In this document: positions 1-8,050 of the stretch, one piece after another
Position numbering within the stretch: the stretch's first letter is position 1
Layout of the letters: every line of letters starts with the position of its first letter
Assembly: GCA_002082585.1 (NCBI GenBank)
Contig: CP020563.1
Span: forward strand, 6,938,001-7,002,000
DNA length: 64,000 bases
DNA from: Kitasatospora albolonga
GTDB taxonomy: Bacteria > Actinomycetota > Actinomycetes > Streptomycetales > Streptomycetaceae
Direction: 5' to 3'
The notes under the pieces: model-generated
The model's input: only the letters and a program-made list of their open reading frames with translations
Told to the model about the DNA's origin: nothing
The model's database searches: none
Position numbers and translations under genes: made by a program

Positions 1-456
1 GACGGCTTCCTCGGCGCGGCCCTGGACGCGGGCGCCACGGTGCTGAAGCCCGCCGCGAAGTCGCTGTGGGGCTACGGCGGCGTCGTCCGGGCCCCGGACG
101 GGACGATCTGGAAGGTGGCCACATCGGCGAAGAAGGACACCGGCCCGGCCACGGGCGAGATCGACGGGGTGGTGCTCCTGCTCGGCGTCGAGGACGTGAA
201 GGCCGTCAGACAGTTCTACGTCGGCCGGGGCATGACCGTGGCCAGGAGCTTCGGCGGCAAGTACGCCGAGTTCACCTCCGGCTCCTCCGACCCCGTCAAG
301 CTGGCGCTGTACAAGCGCGGCGGGCTGGCCAAGGACCTCGGCGTCCCCGCAGACGGCACCGGATCGCACCGCGTCGTCCTCGGCTCCACCGCTGTCCCCT
401 TCACCGACCCGGCCGGATTCGCCTGGGAACCCGAGGGAGGGCAGGAGGGGGCCTGA
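1..456 (+). CDS. VOC/glyoxalase-family protein, 5' end outside window
   Basis: The reading frame is open from base 1, so the gene begins left of the window; 151 codons are visible. A repeated beta-alpha-beta-beta pattern (GEIDGVVLLLGVEDVKAVRQ, then VGRGMTVARSFGGKYAEF, ending in FTDPAGFAWEP) matches the C-terminal half of vicinal-oxygen-chelate proteins (glyoxalase or bleomycin-resistance fold), which often carry two such modules. The closing phrase 'DPAGFAWE' is typical of the last strand, but no complete metal-ligand set can be judged from this fragment. Substrate unknown. It is followed 34 bp later by a perfect hairpin terminator and is convergent with the catalase gene. Confidence 0.75.
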   Translation, partial: DGFLGAALDAGATVLKPAAKSLWGYGGVVRAPDGTIWKVATSAKKDTGPATGEIDGVVLLLGVEDVKAVRQFYVGRGMTVARSFGGKYAEFTSGSSDPVKLALYKRGGLAKDLGVPADGTGSHRVVLGSTAVPFTDPAGFAWEPEGGQEGA

Positions 457-490
457 GGGCGGGCCGGGTCCGCGCGCCCGGGCATGGGAA

Positions 491-530
491 AGGGCGTGGA
501 GTACGGGACCGTATCCGTACTCCACGCCCT
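491..530. terminator. Perfect 16-bp hairpin, bidirectional terminator
   Basis: Bases 491-506 and 515-530 are exact reverse complements around an 8-nt loop. The hairpin lies just past the VOC gene stop and before the end of the convergent catalase gene, without a U-tract, as is usual in Streptomyces. Confidence 0.8.
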
Positions 531-660
531 CGTTCAGGGGTGACAGGGACCGCGGCGGCGGCGATCGGCCCGGGCGAGGGCGTCTCCTTCAGGTCAGGAG
601 ACGGTCCCCGGGTCCTTCACCACCGCACTGGCATCGCACAGCCGCCGCGGCCTCGTCGTC

Positions 661-710
661 CTGCCCGTGCCGCGCGGCACCCCTCATCCGGGTGCGCGGT
701 ACGGGCAGGG
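661..710 (-). terminator. Hairpin downstream of catalase
   Basis: CCTGCCCGT(G/A)CCGCGC..ACCC pairs with its complement around a short loop, with one mismatch and a 3-nt bulge. It sits 16 bp past the catalase stop on the minus strand. Confidence 0.65.
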
Positions 711-725
711 GCCTTGAAGAGAGGC

Positions 726-2183
726 TCAGTCCTCGCGCAGGGCGCGGACGGCCTCCTCCACGCGCTTGCCGTAGTCGGCGTCGGCGGCGTGGAAGTGGGC
801 GAGGTTCTTCTCGATCACATCGTCGCGGGTGACCTGCGAGAGGCCCCCGGCGATGTTGGCGACCAGACGGCCCTTCTCGTCCTCGGACATCAGCCGGTAC
901 AGCTCGCCCGCCTGGAAGAAGTCGTCGTCCTTGACATGGGCGGCCGTCTCGTAGGTGCCCGTCCAGCCGTGGACGGCGAGGGGGGCGCCGAGCGCGGAAC
1001 CGGTCTGCGCCGGACCCGCGTACGAGTTGGGCTCGTAGTTCTTGTCGTGGCGCGAGCCGTAGCGGGTGGCGTGCAGCCCGTCGCGGCCGTAGTTGTCGGC
1101 CTGCGCCGCCTTGGGGGCGTTGACCGGCAGCTGGGTGTGGTTGACGCCCAGGCGGTAGCGGTGCGCGTCCGCGTAGGCGAACAGCCGGCCCTGGAGCATC
1201 TTGTCCGGGGACGGGCCGATGCCGGGCACGAAGTTGTTCGGGGAGAACGCGGCCTGCTCCACCTCGGCGAAGACGTTGTCCGGGTTCCGGTCCAGCACGA
1301 GGCGGCCGACCCGCTGGAGCGGGTAGTCCGCGTGCGGCCACACCTTGGTGAGGTCGAACGGGTTGAACCGGTAGTCCGCGGCCTCGGCGGCGGGCATCAC
1401 CTGGACGTGCAGCGTCCACGACGGGTTGACGCCCCGCTCGATGGCCTGGAGCAGGTCCGTCTGGTGCGAGTTGGCGTCCCTGCCGACCAGCTCGGCGGCC
1501 TGCTCGGCGGAGAGGGAACGCACGCCCTGGTTGGTCTTGAAGTGGTACTTGACGAAGAACGCCTCGCCCTCGGCGTTCGTCCACTGGTAGGTGTGCGAGC
1601 CGTAGCCGTTCATGTGGCGGTACGAGGCGGGGATGCCCCGGTCGCCCATCAGCCAGGTGATCTGGTGCGTCGCCTCGGGGGCGTGCGCCCAGAAGTCCCA
1701 GACGTTGTCCGGCTCCTGACGGCCCGTGAACGGGTCGCGCTTCTGCGAGTGGATGAAGTCGGGGAACTTGATCGGGTCCTTGATGAAGAACACCGGGGTG
1801 TTGTTGCCGACCAGGTCGTAATTGCCCTCGTTCGTATAGAACTTGAGGGCGAAGCCGCGCGGGTCGCGGACCGCGTCCGCGCCGCCGAGCGAGTCGGCCA
1901 CGGTGGAGAAGCGGAGGAAGGTCTCGGTGCGTTTGCCCACCTCGGAGAGGAAGTCGGCGCTGGTGAAGCCGGTGACGTCGTCGGTCACCTCGAAGTAGCC
2001 GTACGCGCCGGAGCCTCGGGCGTGGACCACGCGCTCCGGGATGCGCTCACGGTTGAAGCGGGCGAGCTTCTCCAGGAGGTGCTGGTCCTGGAGGAGGATC
2101 GGTCCACCGACACCGGCGGTGGCGGAGTTCTGGTTGTCGGCGACCGGGGCGCCTGACTCGGTCGTGAGCACACGCTTAGCCAT
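726..2183 (-). CDS. Heme catalase (monofunctional)
   Basis: A 485-aa catalase (2 H2O2 to 2 H2O + O2), cytoplasmic, of small-subunit length. Visible hallmarks are the distal histidine H54 in [14 protein letters not shown], the VGNNTP asparagine segment at 125-130, and the proximal heme-ligand signature RLFAYADAH at 333-341 (Y337). The start is the ATG at 2183, preceded by GAAAGGTC; the frame stays open upstream but that part runs through the promoter. A TTCAAC-N5-GTTGAC palindrome overlaps a TTGACG-17-TACGCT promoter about 65 bp upstream, the same arrangement as at the urate operon. The likely job is therefore removing the peroxide produced by uricase, under the same repressor. Functional class is certain; the physiological link is inferred. 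Confidence 0.95.
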   Translation of the reverse strand: MAKRVLTTESGAPVADNQNSATAGVGGPILLQDQHLLEKLARFNRERIPERVVHARGSGAYGYFEVTDDVTGFTSADFLSEVGKRTETFLRFSTVADSLGGADAVRDPRGFALKFYTNEGNYDLVGNNTPVFFIKDPIKFPDFIHSQKRDPFTGRQEPDNVWDFWAHAPEATHQITWLMGDRGIPASYRHMNGYGSHTYQWTNAEGEAFFVKYHFKTNQGVRSLSAEQAAELVGRDANSHQTDLLQAIERGVNPSWTLHVQVMPAAEAADYRFNPFDLTKVWPHADYPLQRVGRLVLDRNPDNVFAEVEQAAFSPNNFVPGIGPSPDKMLQGRLFAYADAHRYRLGVNHTQLPVNAPKAAQADNYGRDGLHATRYGSRHDKNYEPNSYAGPAQTGSALGAPLAVHGWTGTYETAAHVKDDDFFQAGELYRLMSEDEKGRLVANIAGGLSQVTRDDVIEKNLAHFHAADADYGKRVEEAVRALRED

Positions 2184-2225
2184 GTGGCGGGATGACCTTT
2201 CGTACGAGCTGCTGACGGCTTGAGG

Positions 2226-2266
2226 AGCGTAGATTCGCCGCGAGACAACGTCAACAGTTTGTTGAA
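2226..2266 (-). promoter_or_regulatory. AllR-type operator and promoter of catalase
   Basis: On the minus strand TTCAAC-AAACT-GTTGAC occupies 2266-2250. Its right arm contains the -35 hexamer TTGACG (2254-2249), followed after 17 bp by TACGCT (2231-2226). The layout matches the uraD promoter, where the same operator also covers TTGACG. Repression by occlusion of -35 is inferred. Confidence 0.65.
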
Positions 2267-2282
2267 AACGAAGTGTGTGGTT

Positions 2283-2340
2283 CCGGGTCGCGGCGGCGCC
2301 TGGGCGCGACAGGACAGGTGTCAGCGCCACCGCGACCCGG
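2283..2340 (-). terminator. 17-bp hairpin downstream of glxR
   Basis: CCGGGTCGCGGCGGCGC at 2283-2299 pairs with 2324-2340 with one mismatch around a 24-nt loop. It separates glxR from the catalase promoter. Confidence 0.65.
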
Positions 2341-2414
2341 AGTTCAGGGGGCCCGCCGTGCGGGCCGTGGCCCCGTACGAGGCCAGGGGCTCCTCACGGA
2401 GCCCGGGAGGGAGG

Positions 2415-3308
2415 TCAGACCTGGGAGCCGGAGAGCCGCTCGACCGAGCGCAGCAGCGCCGAGTGGTCCAGCCCGCCGTCGCCCTGGGCGCGCAGCGAGG
2501 CGACCAGCTGGGCGACCACACCGCCGACGGGCAGGGCCGCGCCGACGTTGCGGGCGGCGTCGGTCACGATGCCCATGTCCTTGTGGTGCAGGTCGATCCG
2601 GAAGCCGGGGGCGAAGTCCCGCTTCAGGAAGTTGTCCTTCTTGCGGGTCAGCACGGTCGAGCCGGCCAGGCCGCCGTTGAGGACGTCGAGCGCGGCGGTG
2701 AGGTCCACCCCGGACTTCTCCAGGAAGACCACGGCCTCGGCGCACGCCTGGATGTTGACCGCGACGATCAGCTGGTTGGCCGCCTTCACCGTCTGGCCGG
2801 AACCGTGCGGACCGCAGAGCACGATCGTCTTGCCGAGCGCCTCCAGGAGCGGCTTCGCGGCGTCGAAGTCCGCCTGCTCGCCGCCGACCATGATGGAGAG
2901 GACCGCCTCGATGGCACCGGCCTCGCCGCCGGAGACCGGCGCGTCCAGGACCCGGATGCCCTTCTCGGCCGCGTTCTTCGCGAGGTCCACCGAGGTCTGC
3001 GGGGTGATGGAGGACATGTCCACCAGCAGCGCCCCGCGCTTCGCGTTCTCCAGGATGCCGTCGGGGCCGTAGGAGATGGCCTCGACCTGCGGCGATGCGG
3101 GCACCATCGTGATGACGACATCCGCGTCCCTGACCGCGTCCGCGATCGAGGAGGCGCCGGTGCCGCCGGCCGCGACCAGCCGGTCGATCTTGTCCTGCTC
3201 CAGGGTGTATCCGGTGACGGAGTAACCGGCCTTGATCAGGTTCTCCGACATGGGGGAGCCCATGATGCCGAGACCGATCCAGGCGACCTTGGGGAGGTTG
3301 TTGCTCAT
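2415..3308 (-). CDS. glxR: 2-hydroxy-3-oxopropionate (tartronate semialdehyde) reductase
   Basis: A 297-aa member of the beta-hydroxyacid dehydrogenase family, reducing tartronate semialdehyde to D-glycerate with NAD(P)H. The Rossmann fingerprint GLGIMGSPMSENL (residues 12-24) carries the family signature, the substrate loop DAPVSGG is at 122-128, and the catalytic lysine is K175 in VKAANQ. The ATG at 3308 has AGGAAGG 7 nt upstream; a longer in-frame start at 3356 lacks this. It is 64 bp downstream of hyi and co-oriented, so the two probably form an operon for the glyoxylate, tartronate semialdehyde and glycerate branch. Glyoxylate carboligase (gcl) is not in the window; in S. coelicolor I recall it lying a few genes away, here off the left edge. 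Confidence 0.92.
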   Translation of the reverse strand: MSNNLPKVAWIGLGIMGSPMSENLIKAGYSVTGYTLEQDKIDRLVAAGGTGASSIADAVRDADVVITMVPASPQVEAISYGPDGILENAKRGALLVDMSSITPQTSVDLAKNAAEKGIRVLDAPVSGGEAGAIEAVLSIMVGGEQADFDAAKPLLEALGKTIVLCGPHGSGQTVKAANQLIVAVNIQACAEAVVFLEKSGVDLTAALDVLNGGLAGSTVLTRKKDNFLKRDFAPGFRIDLHHKDMGIVTDAARNVGAALPVGGVVAQLVASLRAQGDGGLDHSALLRSVERLSGSQV

Positions 3309-3372
3309 GAGGGTGCCTTCCTGAAAAACGTGTGTACGTAAGGGGGTTGGGCTCACCCCGTGGCGGACCCGG

Positions 3373-4212
3373 TCAGCGGGCCGCTCGGGCGGAGACCGGG
3401 AGCCAGTCGAAGGAGTCCGCGCTCGGCCGGTCGCCCGGCTTGTACTCCAGGCCGACCCTGCCCGGGTAACCGGCGTCCTTCAGCTCGTCCAGGAGCCGCT
3501 CCAGCGGGAGGGTGCCGGTGCCCGGCGCGCCGCGCCCCGGGTTGTCGGCGATCTGGACGTGGCCGGTCTTCGCGGCGTACGCCTTGATGACCTGGCTCAG
3601 GTCCTCGCCGTTCATCGACAGGTGGTACAGGTCCAGCAGGAACTTGGCGTTCCCCAGGCCCGTCGCCGCGTTGACCTTGTCGATGACCTCGATCGCGGCC
3701 GGGGCGCTGACCAGCGGATAGAGCGGCGACTCCGGCTTGTTGAGGGTCTCGACCAGGAGGATCGCCCCGACGCGGTCCGCCGCGCGGGCGGCCAGCACCA
3801 GGTTCTCCAGGGCGAGCGCGTCCTGCACCTGCGGGTCGGCGCCCTCGACGCGGTTGCCGTACAGCGCGTTGAGCGCCGTGCAGCCGACCGAGGCGGCGAA
3901 GTCGGCCGCCACCTCGATGTTGGCGCGGAAGCGGTCCGACTCCTCACCGGGCACGGAGAGCGCGCCGCGGTCGGGGCCGGGCAGCTGTCCGGCGTAGAAG
4001 TTCAGCCCCACCAGCTGGGTGCCGGCGTCGTCGAGCGCCTTCTTGAGGGCGTCGAGTTCCGCCTGCGGCGGGGTGGGGGTCTCGATCCAGGGCCACCACA
4101 GCTCGACCGCCGTGAAGCCCGCCGCGGCGGCTGCCGCGGGACGCTCCAGGAGCGGGAGTTCCGTGAAGAGGATCGAAAGGTTCACATCGAAGCGCTGGTC
4201 CGGGTATCCCAT
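3373..4212 (-). CDS. hyi: Hydroxypyruvate isomerase-like TIM-barrel protein
   Basis: A 279-aa AP-endonuclease-2/xylose-isomerase-like TIM barrel; hydroxypyruvate isomerase interconverts hydroxypyruvate and tartronate semialdehyde. Features include the N-terminal strand FDVNLSILFTELPLLERP, a helix-strand AAGFTAVELWWPW, and acidic metal-binding positions in LVETLN, LDLYHLSMNGED, HVQIADNPGRGAPG and VGLEYKP. It is the first gene of the hyi-glxR operon. The chosen ATG at 4212 has GGAAGGAGC about 13 nt upstream, a rather long spacing, and the ribosome site lies next to two operator-like palindromes. Other TIM-barrel sugar isomerases are possible by sequence alone; context favours hyi. Confidence 0.88.
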   Translation of the reverse strand: MGYPDQRFDVNLSILFTELPLLERPAAAAAAGFTAVELWWPWIETPTPPQAELDALKKALDDAGTQLVGLNFYAGQLPGPDRGALSVPGEESDRFRANIEVAADFAASVGCTALNALYGNRVEGADPQVQDALALENLVLAARAADRVGAILLVETLNKPESPLYPLVSAPAAIEVIDKVNAATGLGNAKFLLDLYHLSMNGEDLSQVIKAYAAKTGHVQIADNPGRGAPGTGTLPLERLLDELKDAGYPGRVGLEYKPGDRPSADSFDWLPVSARAAR

Positions 4213-4229
4213 GAGGATTTCGGCGCTCC

Positions 4230-4265
4230 TTCCGTATTGCGGAAGTTAGTTTCTGCTTAACGGAA
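4230..4265 (-). promoter_or_regulatory. Two tandem TTCCG-N5-CGGAA palindromes upstream of hyi
   Basis: TTCCG-TATTG-CGGAA spans 4230-4244 and TTCTG-CTTAA-CGGAA spans 4251-4265, with centres 21 bp (two helical turns) apart on the same face of the DNA. The proximal copy lies just before the hyi ribosome-binding site. The arms resemble IclR-type TTCC/GGAA operators but differ from the TTCAAC-N5-GTTGAA box found elsewhere in the window. Confidence 0.6.
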
Positions 4266-4389
4266 GATTGCCTGGGGGGTGGCGGGGCTGTCAAGGGGGT
4301 GCCGGGAAATTCGCCCCGGTCGGCGGCGTACGGAACCGGCGGCGAGGGACCTTCGAACCCCTCCCGGGAGTGGCTCCGCGCATACGAAA

Positions 4390-4423
4390 GCGGGGCGGGG
4401 GCCGCCGTCGACCCCCGCCCCGC
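4390..4423. terminator. Perfect 12-bp GC hairpin
   Basis: GCGGGGCGGGGG at 4390-4401 pairs exactly with 4412-4423, followed by CCGGTTTCTC. It lies downstream of the GH16 gene on the minus strand and probably acts as a second terminator there. Confidence 0.55.
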
Positions 4424-4464
4424 CCGGTTTCTCAGCCGATCGGAGCTTCTTGGCTCTTTCGCTC

Positions 4465-4499
4465 GGATCATGCCGGACCCCGTGAGCCCGGCATGATCC
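4465..4499 (-). terminator. Perfect 12-bp hairpin downstream of GH16 gene
   Basis: GGATCATGCCGG (4465-4476) pairs exactly with 4488-4499 around an 11-nt loop, 12 bp past the GH16 stop. Confidence 0.75.
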
Positions 4500-4511
4500 A
4501 GGCGAGAGGCC

Positions 4512-5939
4512 CTAGCTGCCCGGAACCGTGTCCGTGAACGTCGTCCCCGCGCCGCGGTACGCCCCGACCATCGCGTTCACCTGTGACGGGGTGAGCACCT
4601 GGTCTTTCACGTGCAGGACGTAGTCCACCTGCTGGTCGTAGGCGCGGGGCGTGGTGCTCGGCTGCCCCGCCAGGTCGATCAGCCAGTGGTTGAAAGCGAT
4701 CACCATCGGCCGCTCGGGCAGATAGTCCGCCCCGTGTGTCGCGAAGTGCTGCCCGTCGACGTAGTACGTGATCCTGTCGTCGTCGATGGTCACCACCAGA
4801 TCCCGCCAGCCCGCGTACGAACTCCGTTCCACGGTGTGTGCGTTGACGGTCTCCCAGGGCTCGGGCCGGTAGGTCTCCCACGAGGTGGCGTAGAGGATGT
4901 TGTCCGGTTCGCCCCAGCCACCGTTCGGCAGGTACTCGAAGTCGTACTCCGCGTAGTCGTCCGCCATCGGTGCGGTCAGGTCGTTGATCGCGAAGAACGT
5001 CTGCACGACGCGGTCGCCGTCCGGCCCTGAGCGCGGGGCGTCGGTGAACCTCACCCGGGAGGCGTACGTCCCGTTCTTGAACTTCATCGACCGGGTCGAG
5101 AACTCGCTGTGCTCCGTCGAGGCCGCCGTGCCCGCCGTCGATGCCTCCAGATTCATGACCGAATTCCCGCTCTGCGAGACGAAGGTGACATTCGCCGGGT
5201 CCCAGGTCGCACCGGACAGTCCGGGGCCTCCCGAGCCGGACCGTACGCTCCAGCCGTTCGCCTGGAGCCTCGGGTCGGTGTGCGAGCTGTAGTCGAAGTC
5301 GTCGAAGAGCACGGCCGGGTCGTTTGGCCCGGTGCCGCCGGGCTCCTCGCCCCACACGGTCGCGCCGTTCACATGGGCCGTCACCTTCGGCCAGTCGGCG
5401 TACGCGGACTGCCGCGGGCCGAAGGAGTGGTCGTCGGACTGGATGAGCGGCGCCCAGGACGTCTGGTGGAAACGGAGCTGGAGGTCCCCGGAGTCCGCCC
5501 CCGGCGCCAGCGAACCGGCCCCGGCGGTGAAACCGATCTCCAGATAGCGGTCGGCCGTGGCTGTCGGGGAGGCGGGCGTCCCGAACGTGCCGGTGATGTT
5601 CGCGCACCCCTTCACCGCCCAGGAACAGGCGAACCGGTAGGCGGCGGAGGCCGATTCGGCCTTGAAGTAGTACCGCACCTTGACGCTGCTCAGCGGTACG
5701 GAGGTGGCACCGGTGTTCCGTACCTTCAGCCACGGCTCGCTCTCGTGGGCCGTCGCGCCGGACGTGGTCGTGCGGTACTGGACGACGATCCCGTCCGCCG
5801 CCGCGTTCGCCGCCGACGGCAGCGCGGCGAGGGCGGTGGTGGCCATGGCCACGGCGGCGGCGGAGGCCAGGGCGGTGCGGAGCCGGGACCTGCTTCCGCG
5901 GGGGTTCTCGGCCGGGGTGTTCGTGGGCGGGGTGTTCAT
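4512..5939 (-). CDS. Secreted carbohydrate-binding / GH16-like glycoside hydrolase
   Basis: A 475-aa exported protein. Residues 1-47 form a Sec signal peptide (Arg-rich n-region, Ala-rich h-region, probable cleavage after SAANA). Residues about 50-197 resemble a CBM3-type cellulose-binding beta sandwich (VVQYRTTTSGATAHESEPWL, then KVTAHVNGATVWGEEPGG). Residues about 208-470 are a concanavalin-like glycoside hydrolase family 16 domain with the signature EYDFE at 331-335, whose two glutamates would be nucleophile and acid/base. Substrate is probably a beta-glucan, but is not determined by sequence. The ATG at 5939 is preceded by GGAGAGG; the upstream frame extension lacks a signal-peptide start. 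Transcribed divergently from a GntR regulator whose intergenic region contains a DasR-like site. Confidence 0.85.
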   Translation of the reverse strand: MNTPPTNTPAENPRGSRSRLRTALASAAAVAMATTALAALPSAANAAADGIVVQYRTTTSGATAHESEPWLKVRNTGATSVPLSSVKVRYYFKAESASAAYRFACSWAVKGCANITGTFGTPASPTATADRYLEIGFTAGAGSLAPGADSGDLQLRFHQTSWAPLIQSDDHSFGPRQSAYADWPKVTAHVNGATVWGEEPGGTGPNDPAVLFDDFDYSSHTDPRLQANGWSVRSGSGGPGLSGATWDPANVTFVSQSGNSVMNLEASTAGTAASTEHSEFSTRSMKFKNGTYASRVRFTDAPRSGPDGDRVVQTFFAINDLTAPMADDYAEYDFEYLPNGGWGEPDNILYATSWETYRPEPWETVNAHTVERSSYAGWRDLVVTIDDDRITYYVDGQHFATHGADYLPERPMVIAFNHWLIDLAGQPSTTPRAYDQQVDYVLHVKDQVLTPSQVNAMVGAYRGAGTTFTDTVPGS

Positions 5940-6204
5940 GGGCGGGTTCCTCTCCGGAACGGTGGTGGGGAAGGGCGGGTCACGAGTGAGGGCGCGCTGT
6001 CCCCGAAGGGGCGGTCGCGGCCCACACATGGCGGGGCATCTCGATCTCCGGTACGACGGTGACCCGCGCTACGCCGCGTACCGCACAGGACCTCTCAACT
6101 CCGCCCTGGCATAAGTCCCTTCGTTTGGTACGGAGTCGTAGGGCGCCCCCTCCGGGCCGCTCGGTCCCCCTCTGCGACCGAGCCCGCATGACCTGACAGC
6201 CTGA

Positions 6205-6221
6205 CCAGTGGTGCTCACTGG
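6205..6221. promoter_or_regulatory. CCAGTG-N5-CACTGG palindrome
   Basis: Exact 6-bp arms around GTGCT. It lies between the GH16 gene and gntR; its half-sites (ACCAGTG, CACTGG) recur near the gntR start, suggesting autoregulation. Confidence 0.45.
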
Positions 6222-6249
6222 ACAGCTCACCTCTCGATGGAGGTCGAAG

Positions 6250-6263
6250 TTGGCATAGACCAA
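6250..6263. promoter_or_regulatory. DasR-like site TTGGCATAGACCAA
   Basis: The 14-mer resembles the DasR responsive element core TGGTCTAGACCA with two mismatches, and DasR is a GntR/HutC-family regulator of amino-sugar use. Placement upstream of a secreted glycosidase makes it a candidate, but the adjacent GntR protein could equally be the binder. Confidence 0.4.
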
Positions 6264-6367
6264 TGTTGGCGTCAACCCCCTGTGAAAAAAGGGGATTTGG
6301 TGACTCGCGCGTAACATGGATACTCGTGTGCTCCACGGCAGGAGCTACACTTCGCCTGACCAGCAAG

Positions 6368-6396
6368 CCAGTTGACTGCTCCGGTCGCTCAACTGG
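6368..6396. promoter_or_regulatory. CCAGTTGA-N13-TCAACTGG palindrome at gntR start
   Basis: Exact 8-bp arms, ending 30 bp before the gntR ATG; it would overlap the transcription start or leader. Candidate autoregulatory operator. Confidence 0.5.
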
Positions 6397-6426
6397 TAAG
6401 GAAAGAAGGTGCGCGGAAGGAGCCGT

Positions 6427-7266
6427 ATGGACGCGGACGTGCCGGGGACGGTGCTCAAACGGGAGCGGACCCGCGATGCCGTGCTGGAGCTGATCGAGTC
6501 GCGCAGCCCCGGCGACGCGATCCCCTCGGAGCGCGCCCTGTGCGCCCTGCTCGGCGTCTCGCGGCCCACCGTGCGCGCGGCGGTCGACGAGCTGGTCGCC
6601 GCCGGGCTCCTGGTGCGCGAACACGGCCGGGGCATGTTCGTCGCGCCCGCCAAGATCACCCAGGAGCTGGTGGCGGGGGACCGGTCGCTGACCGTGCCGC
6701 AGGCGGCGGGTGCCTGGTCGAGCCGGCTGCTGGAGTTCACCACCCTCCAGGCCGGGGCCCGGGTCGGCCGCAAGCTGCGGATGTCACCCGCCGCCGAGAT
6801 CGTCTACGTGGCCCGGCTGCGGCTGGTCGACGGGGCGCCGATGGCCATCGAGCACCTGCACATCCGGGCGGAGCTGGTGCCGGGGCTCAGCGCCCAGGAG
6901 CTGGAGAGCGGCGACCTGTACGAGCATCTGCGCACCCGGCACGGCGTCCATGTCCGCGAGGCCGTCCAGGCGATCGAGCCGACCGTCGTCACCCGCGCCG
7001 AGGCCGGGCTGCTCGACGTCCCCGAGCTCTCCCCGGCCCTGCTCTTCGAACGGCTGACCTCGGACACCGAGGGCCGCCCGGTGGAGTACGTCCACTCGCT
7101 CTACCGGGGCGACCGCTACCGGATCGTCTCCCGCCTCGCCCTCGGCCCGGCCGCCGAGGTCGCCCCGGACCGGGAGGGCCACCACCCCGGCATCCCGCCG
7201 GGCGATTTCGCGCACGGCGACGCGATCGCCTCCTCCACCAGGGGGGACTTCCGGACGGGCGGCTGA
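6427..7266 (+). CDS. GntR-family (HutC/UTRA) transcriptional regulator
   Basis: A 279-aa regulator. Residues 7-75 form a winged helix (SERALCALLGVSRPTVRAAVDELVAAGLLVREHGRGMFVA), and residues about 95-245 form a UTRA ligand domain (IVYVARLRLVDGAPMAIEHLHI, LFERLTSDTEGRPVEYVHSLYRGDRYRI). The ATG at 6427 has AAGGAG 6 nt upstream; the frame opens 18 nt earlier but without a site. HutC-type regulators bind sugar phosphates or amino-acid derivatives; the ligand is not evident here. It is followed by a thiamine-binding-like protein and an HTH protein in the same direction, and faces the GH16 gene. Confidence 0.9.
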   Translation: MDADVPGTVLKRERTRDAVLELIESRSPGDAIPSERALCALLGVSRPTVRAAVDELVAAGLLVREHGRGMFVAPAKITQELVAGDRSLTVPQAAGAWSSRLLEFTTLQAGARVGRKLRMSPAAEIVYVARLRLVDGAPMAIEHLHIRAELVPGLSAQELESGDLYEHLRTRHGVHVREAVQAIEPTVVTRAEAGLLDVPELSPALLFERLTSDTEGRPVEYVHSLYRGDRYRIVSRLALGPAAEVAPDREGHHPGIPPGDFAHGDAIASSTRGDFRTGG

Positions 7267-7337
7267 CCTCCGTGCGCGGTTACAGTCGTGCCCCGGCCGC
7301 GCGCCCGCACCCGCGGCGAGGACATCAGGGAGGCACA

Positions 7338-7589
7338 GTGCGCTTGAGGGTGGAATTCACCACCGAGCCCTTCGATCTCGACGAGGCACCCGCCCACGCG
7401 GTGGTGGCCCGCGAGGTCATCCAGGGCGCCGAACTCGACGCCGTCGACGTAGGCCCGTTCGGGAACACGGCGGAAGGGGGCGCGGACGAGGTGCTCACCG
7501 CCGTGGACTCCCTGCTGCGCCGGGCCCTGGCCTCCGGTGCCACCCGGGTCTCGCTCCAGGTGAACGTGATCGGGGAGGGGGCCCGGTGA
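7338..7589 (+). CDS. MTH1187/DUF77-family thiamine-binding-like protein
   Basis: An 83-aa protein with GTG start at 7338 and GGGAGG 5 nt upstream. The pattern LRVEFTTEP ... GAELDAVDVGPFGNTAEGGA ... LASGATRVSLQVNVIGE matches small ferredoxin-like DUF77/MTH1187 proteins (short beta-alpha-beta units ending in a conserved hydrophobic strand). Some family members bind thiamine or pyrimidine moieties; catalysis is not known. Its stop overlaps the next start as GTGA, implying translational coupling. Assignment rests on pattern recognition, so function stays tentative. Confidence 0.7.
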   Translation: MRLRVEFTTEPFDLDEAPAHAVVAREVIQGAELDAVDVGPFGNTAEGGADEVLTAVDSLLRRALASGATRVSLQVNVIGEGAR

Positions 7590-7984
7590 CCGAATCCGCC
7601 GATCACCCTCCGCTCACCGCCGACCACCCCTTCGTAACGGCCGTGAAGCCGCTCGTCGACGCGATGGGCGCCGAGCTGCTCGGCCCCGAGCAGGCCCAGC
7701 CCGACGATGTCGTACTCGCCTGGGAGGGCCGGGACGTCATAGCCGTACGGCTGCCCCAGCTCTCCGACTCGCTGGACCACATCCTCGCCGCGCTGGAGAG
7801 ACGGCACGGGATGCCGCTCGCCGACCTGGACCGGAAGGCCAAGCAGTCCGTCGTCCGGACCCTGGAGGCACGCGGTGCCTTCTCCGTACGACACGGGGTG
7901 GAGACCGTGGCCGGCGCCCTGGGCGTCTCCAGATTCACCGTGTACAACTACCTGAACCGGGAACATACGACCAAGAGTGAGTAG
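7586..7984 (+). CDS. Helix-turn-helix protein upstream of urate operon
   Basis: A 132-aa protein whose GTG start overlaps the preceding stop (GTGA). The C-terminus VETVAGALGVSRFTVYNYLNRE (residues about 105-126) is a Fis/resolvase-type helix-turn-helix; the middle part, LSDSLDHILAALERRHGMPLADLDRKAKQSVVRTLEARGAF, looks helical. Proteins of this type lie next to uraD in other streptomycetes as I recall. It could be a local regulator of purine catabolism, but no target site was identified. A hairpin terminator follows 16 bp after the stop. Confidence 0.75.
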   Translation: MTESADHPPLTADHPFVTAVKPLVDAMGAELLGPEQAQPDDVVLAWEGRDVIAVRLPQLSDSLDHILAALERRHGMPLADLDRKAKQSVVRTLEARGAFSVRHGVETVAGALGVSRFTVYNYLNREHTTKSE

Positions 7985-8000
7985 TTGGTCGAACACGCAG

Positions 8001-8036
8001 GAAAGCCGCTGTCCGCATGCCGGGACGGCGGCTTTC
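8001..8036 (+). terminator. 14-bp hairpin after HTH gene
   Basis: GAAAGCCGCTGTCC pairs with GGACGGCGGCTTTC (one U-G wobble, 8-nt loop), insulating the uraD promoter from upstream transcription. Confidence 0.7.
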
Positions 8037-8050
8037 TCCGTTCGCGAGAT

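Larger units (their letters stand above)
5940..6426. other. 487-bp divergent intergenic region, GH16 to gntR
   Basis: This long spacer must hold promoters for both genes. It contains three separate palindromes (6205-6221, 6250-6263, 6368-6396, described individually) and is clearly less GC-rich than the flanking genes, with an AAAAAA run near 6285. No ORF with a ribosome-binding site was seen. Confidence 0.6.

Noticed and set aside
66..2156. 696-aa plus-strand frame over the catalase gene
   Set aside because: Arg/Gly/Val-rich shadow of the catalase coding strand that crosses two terminators.
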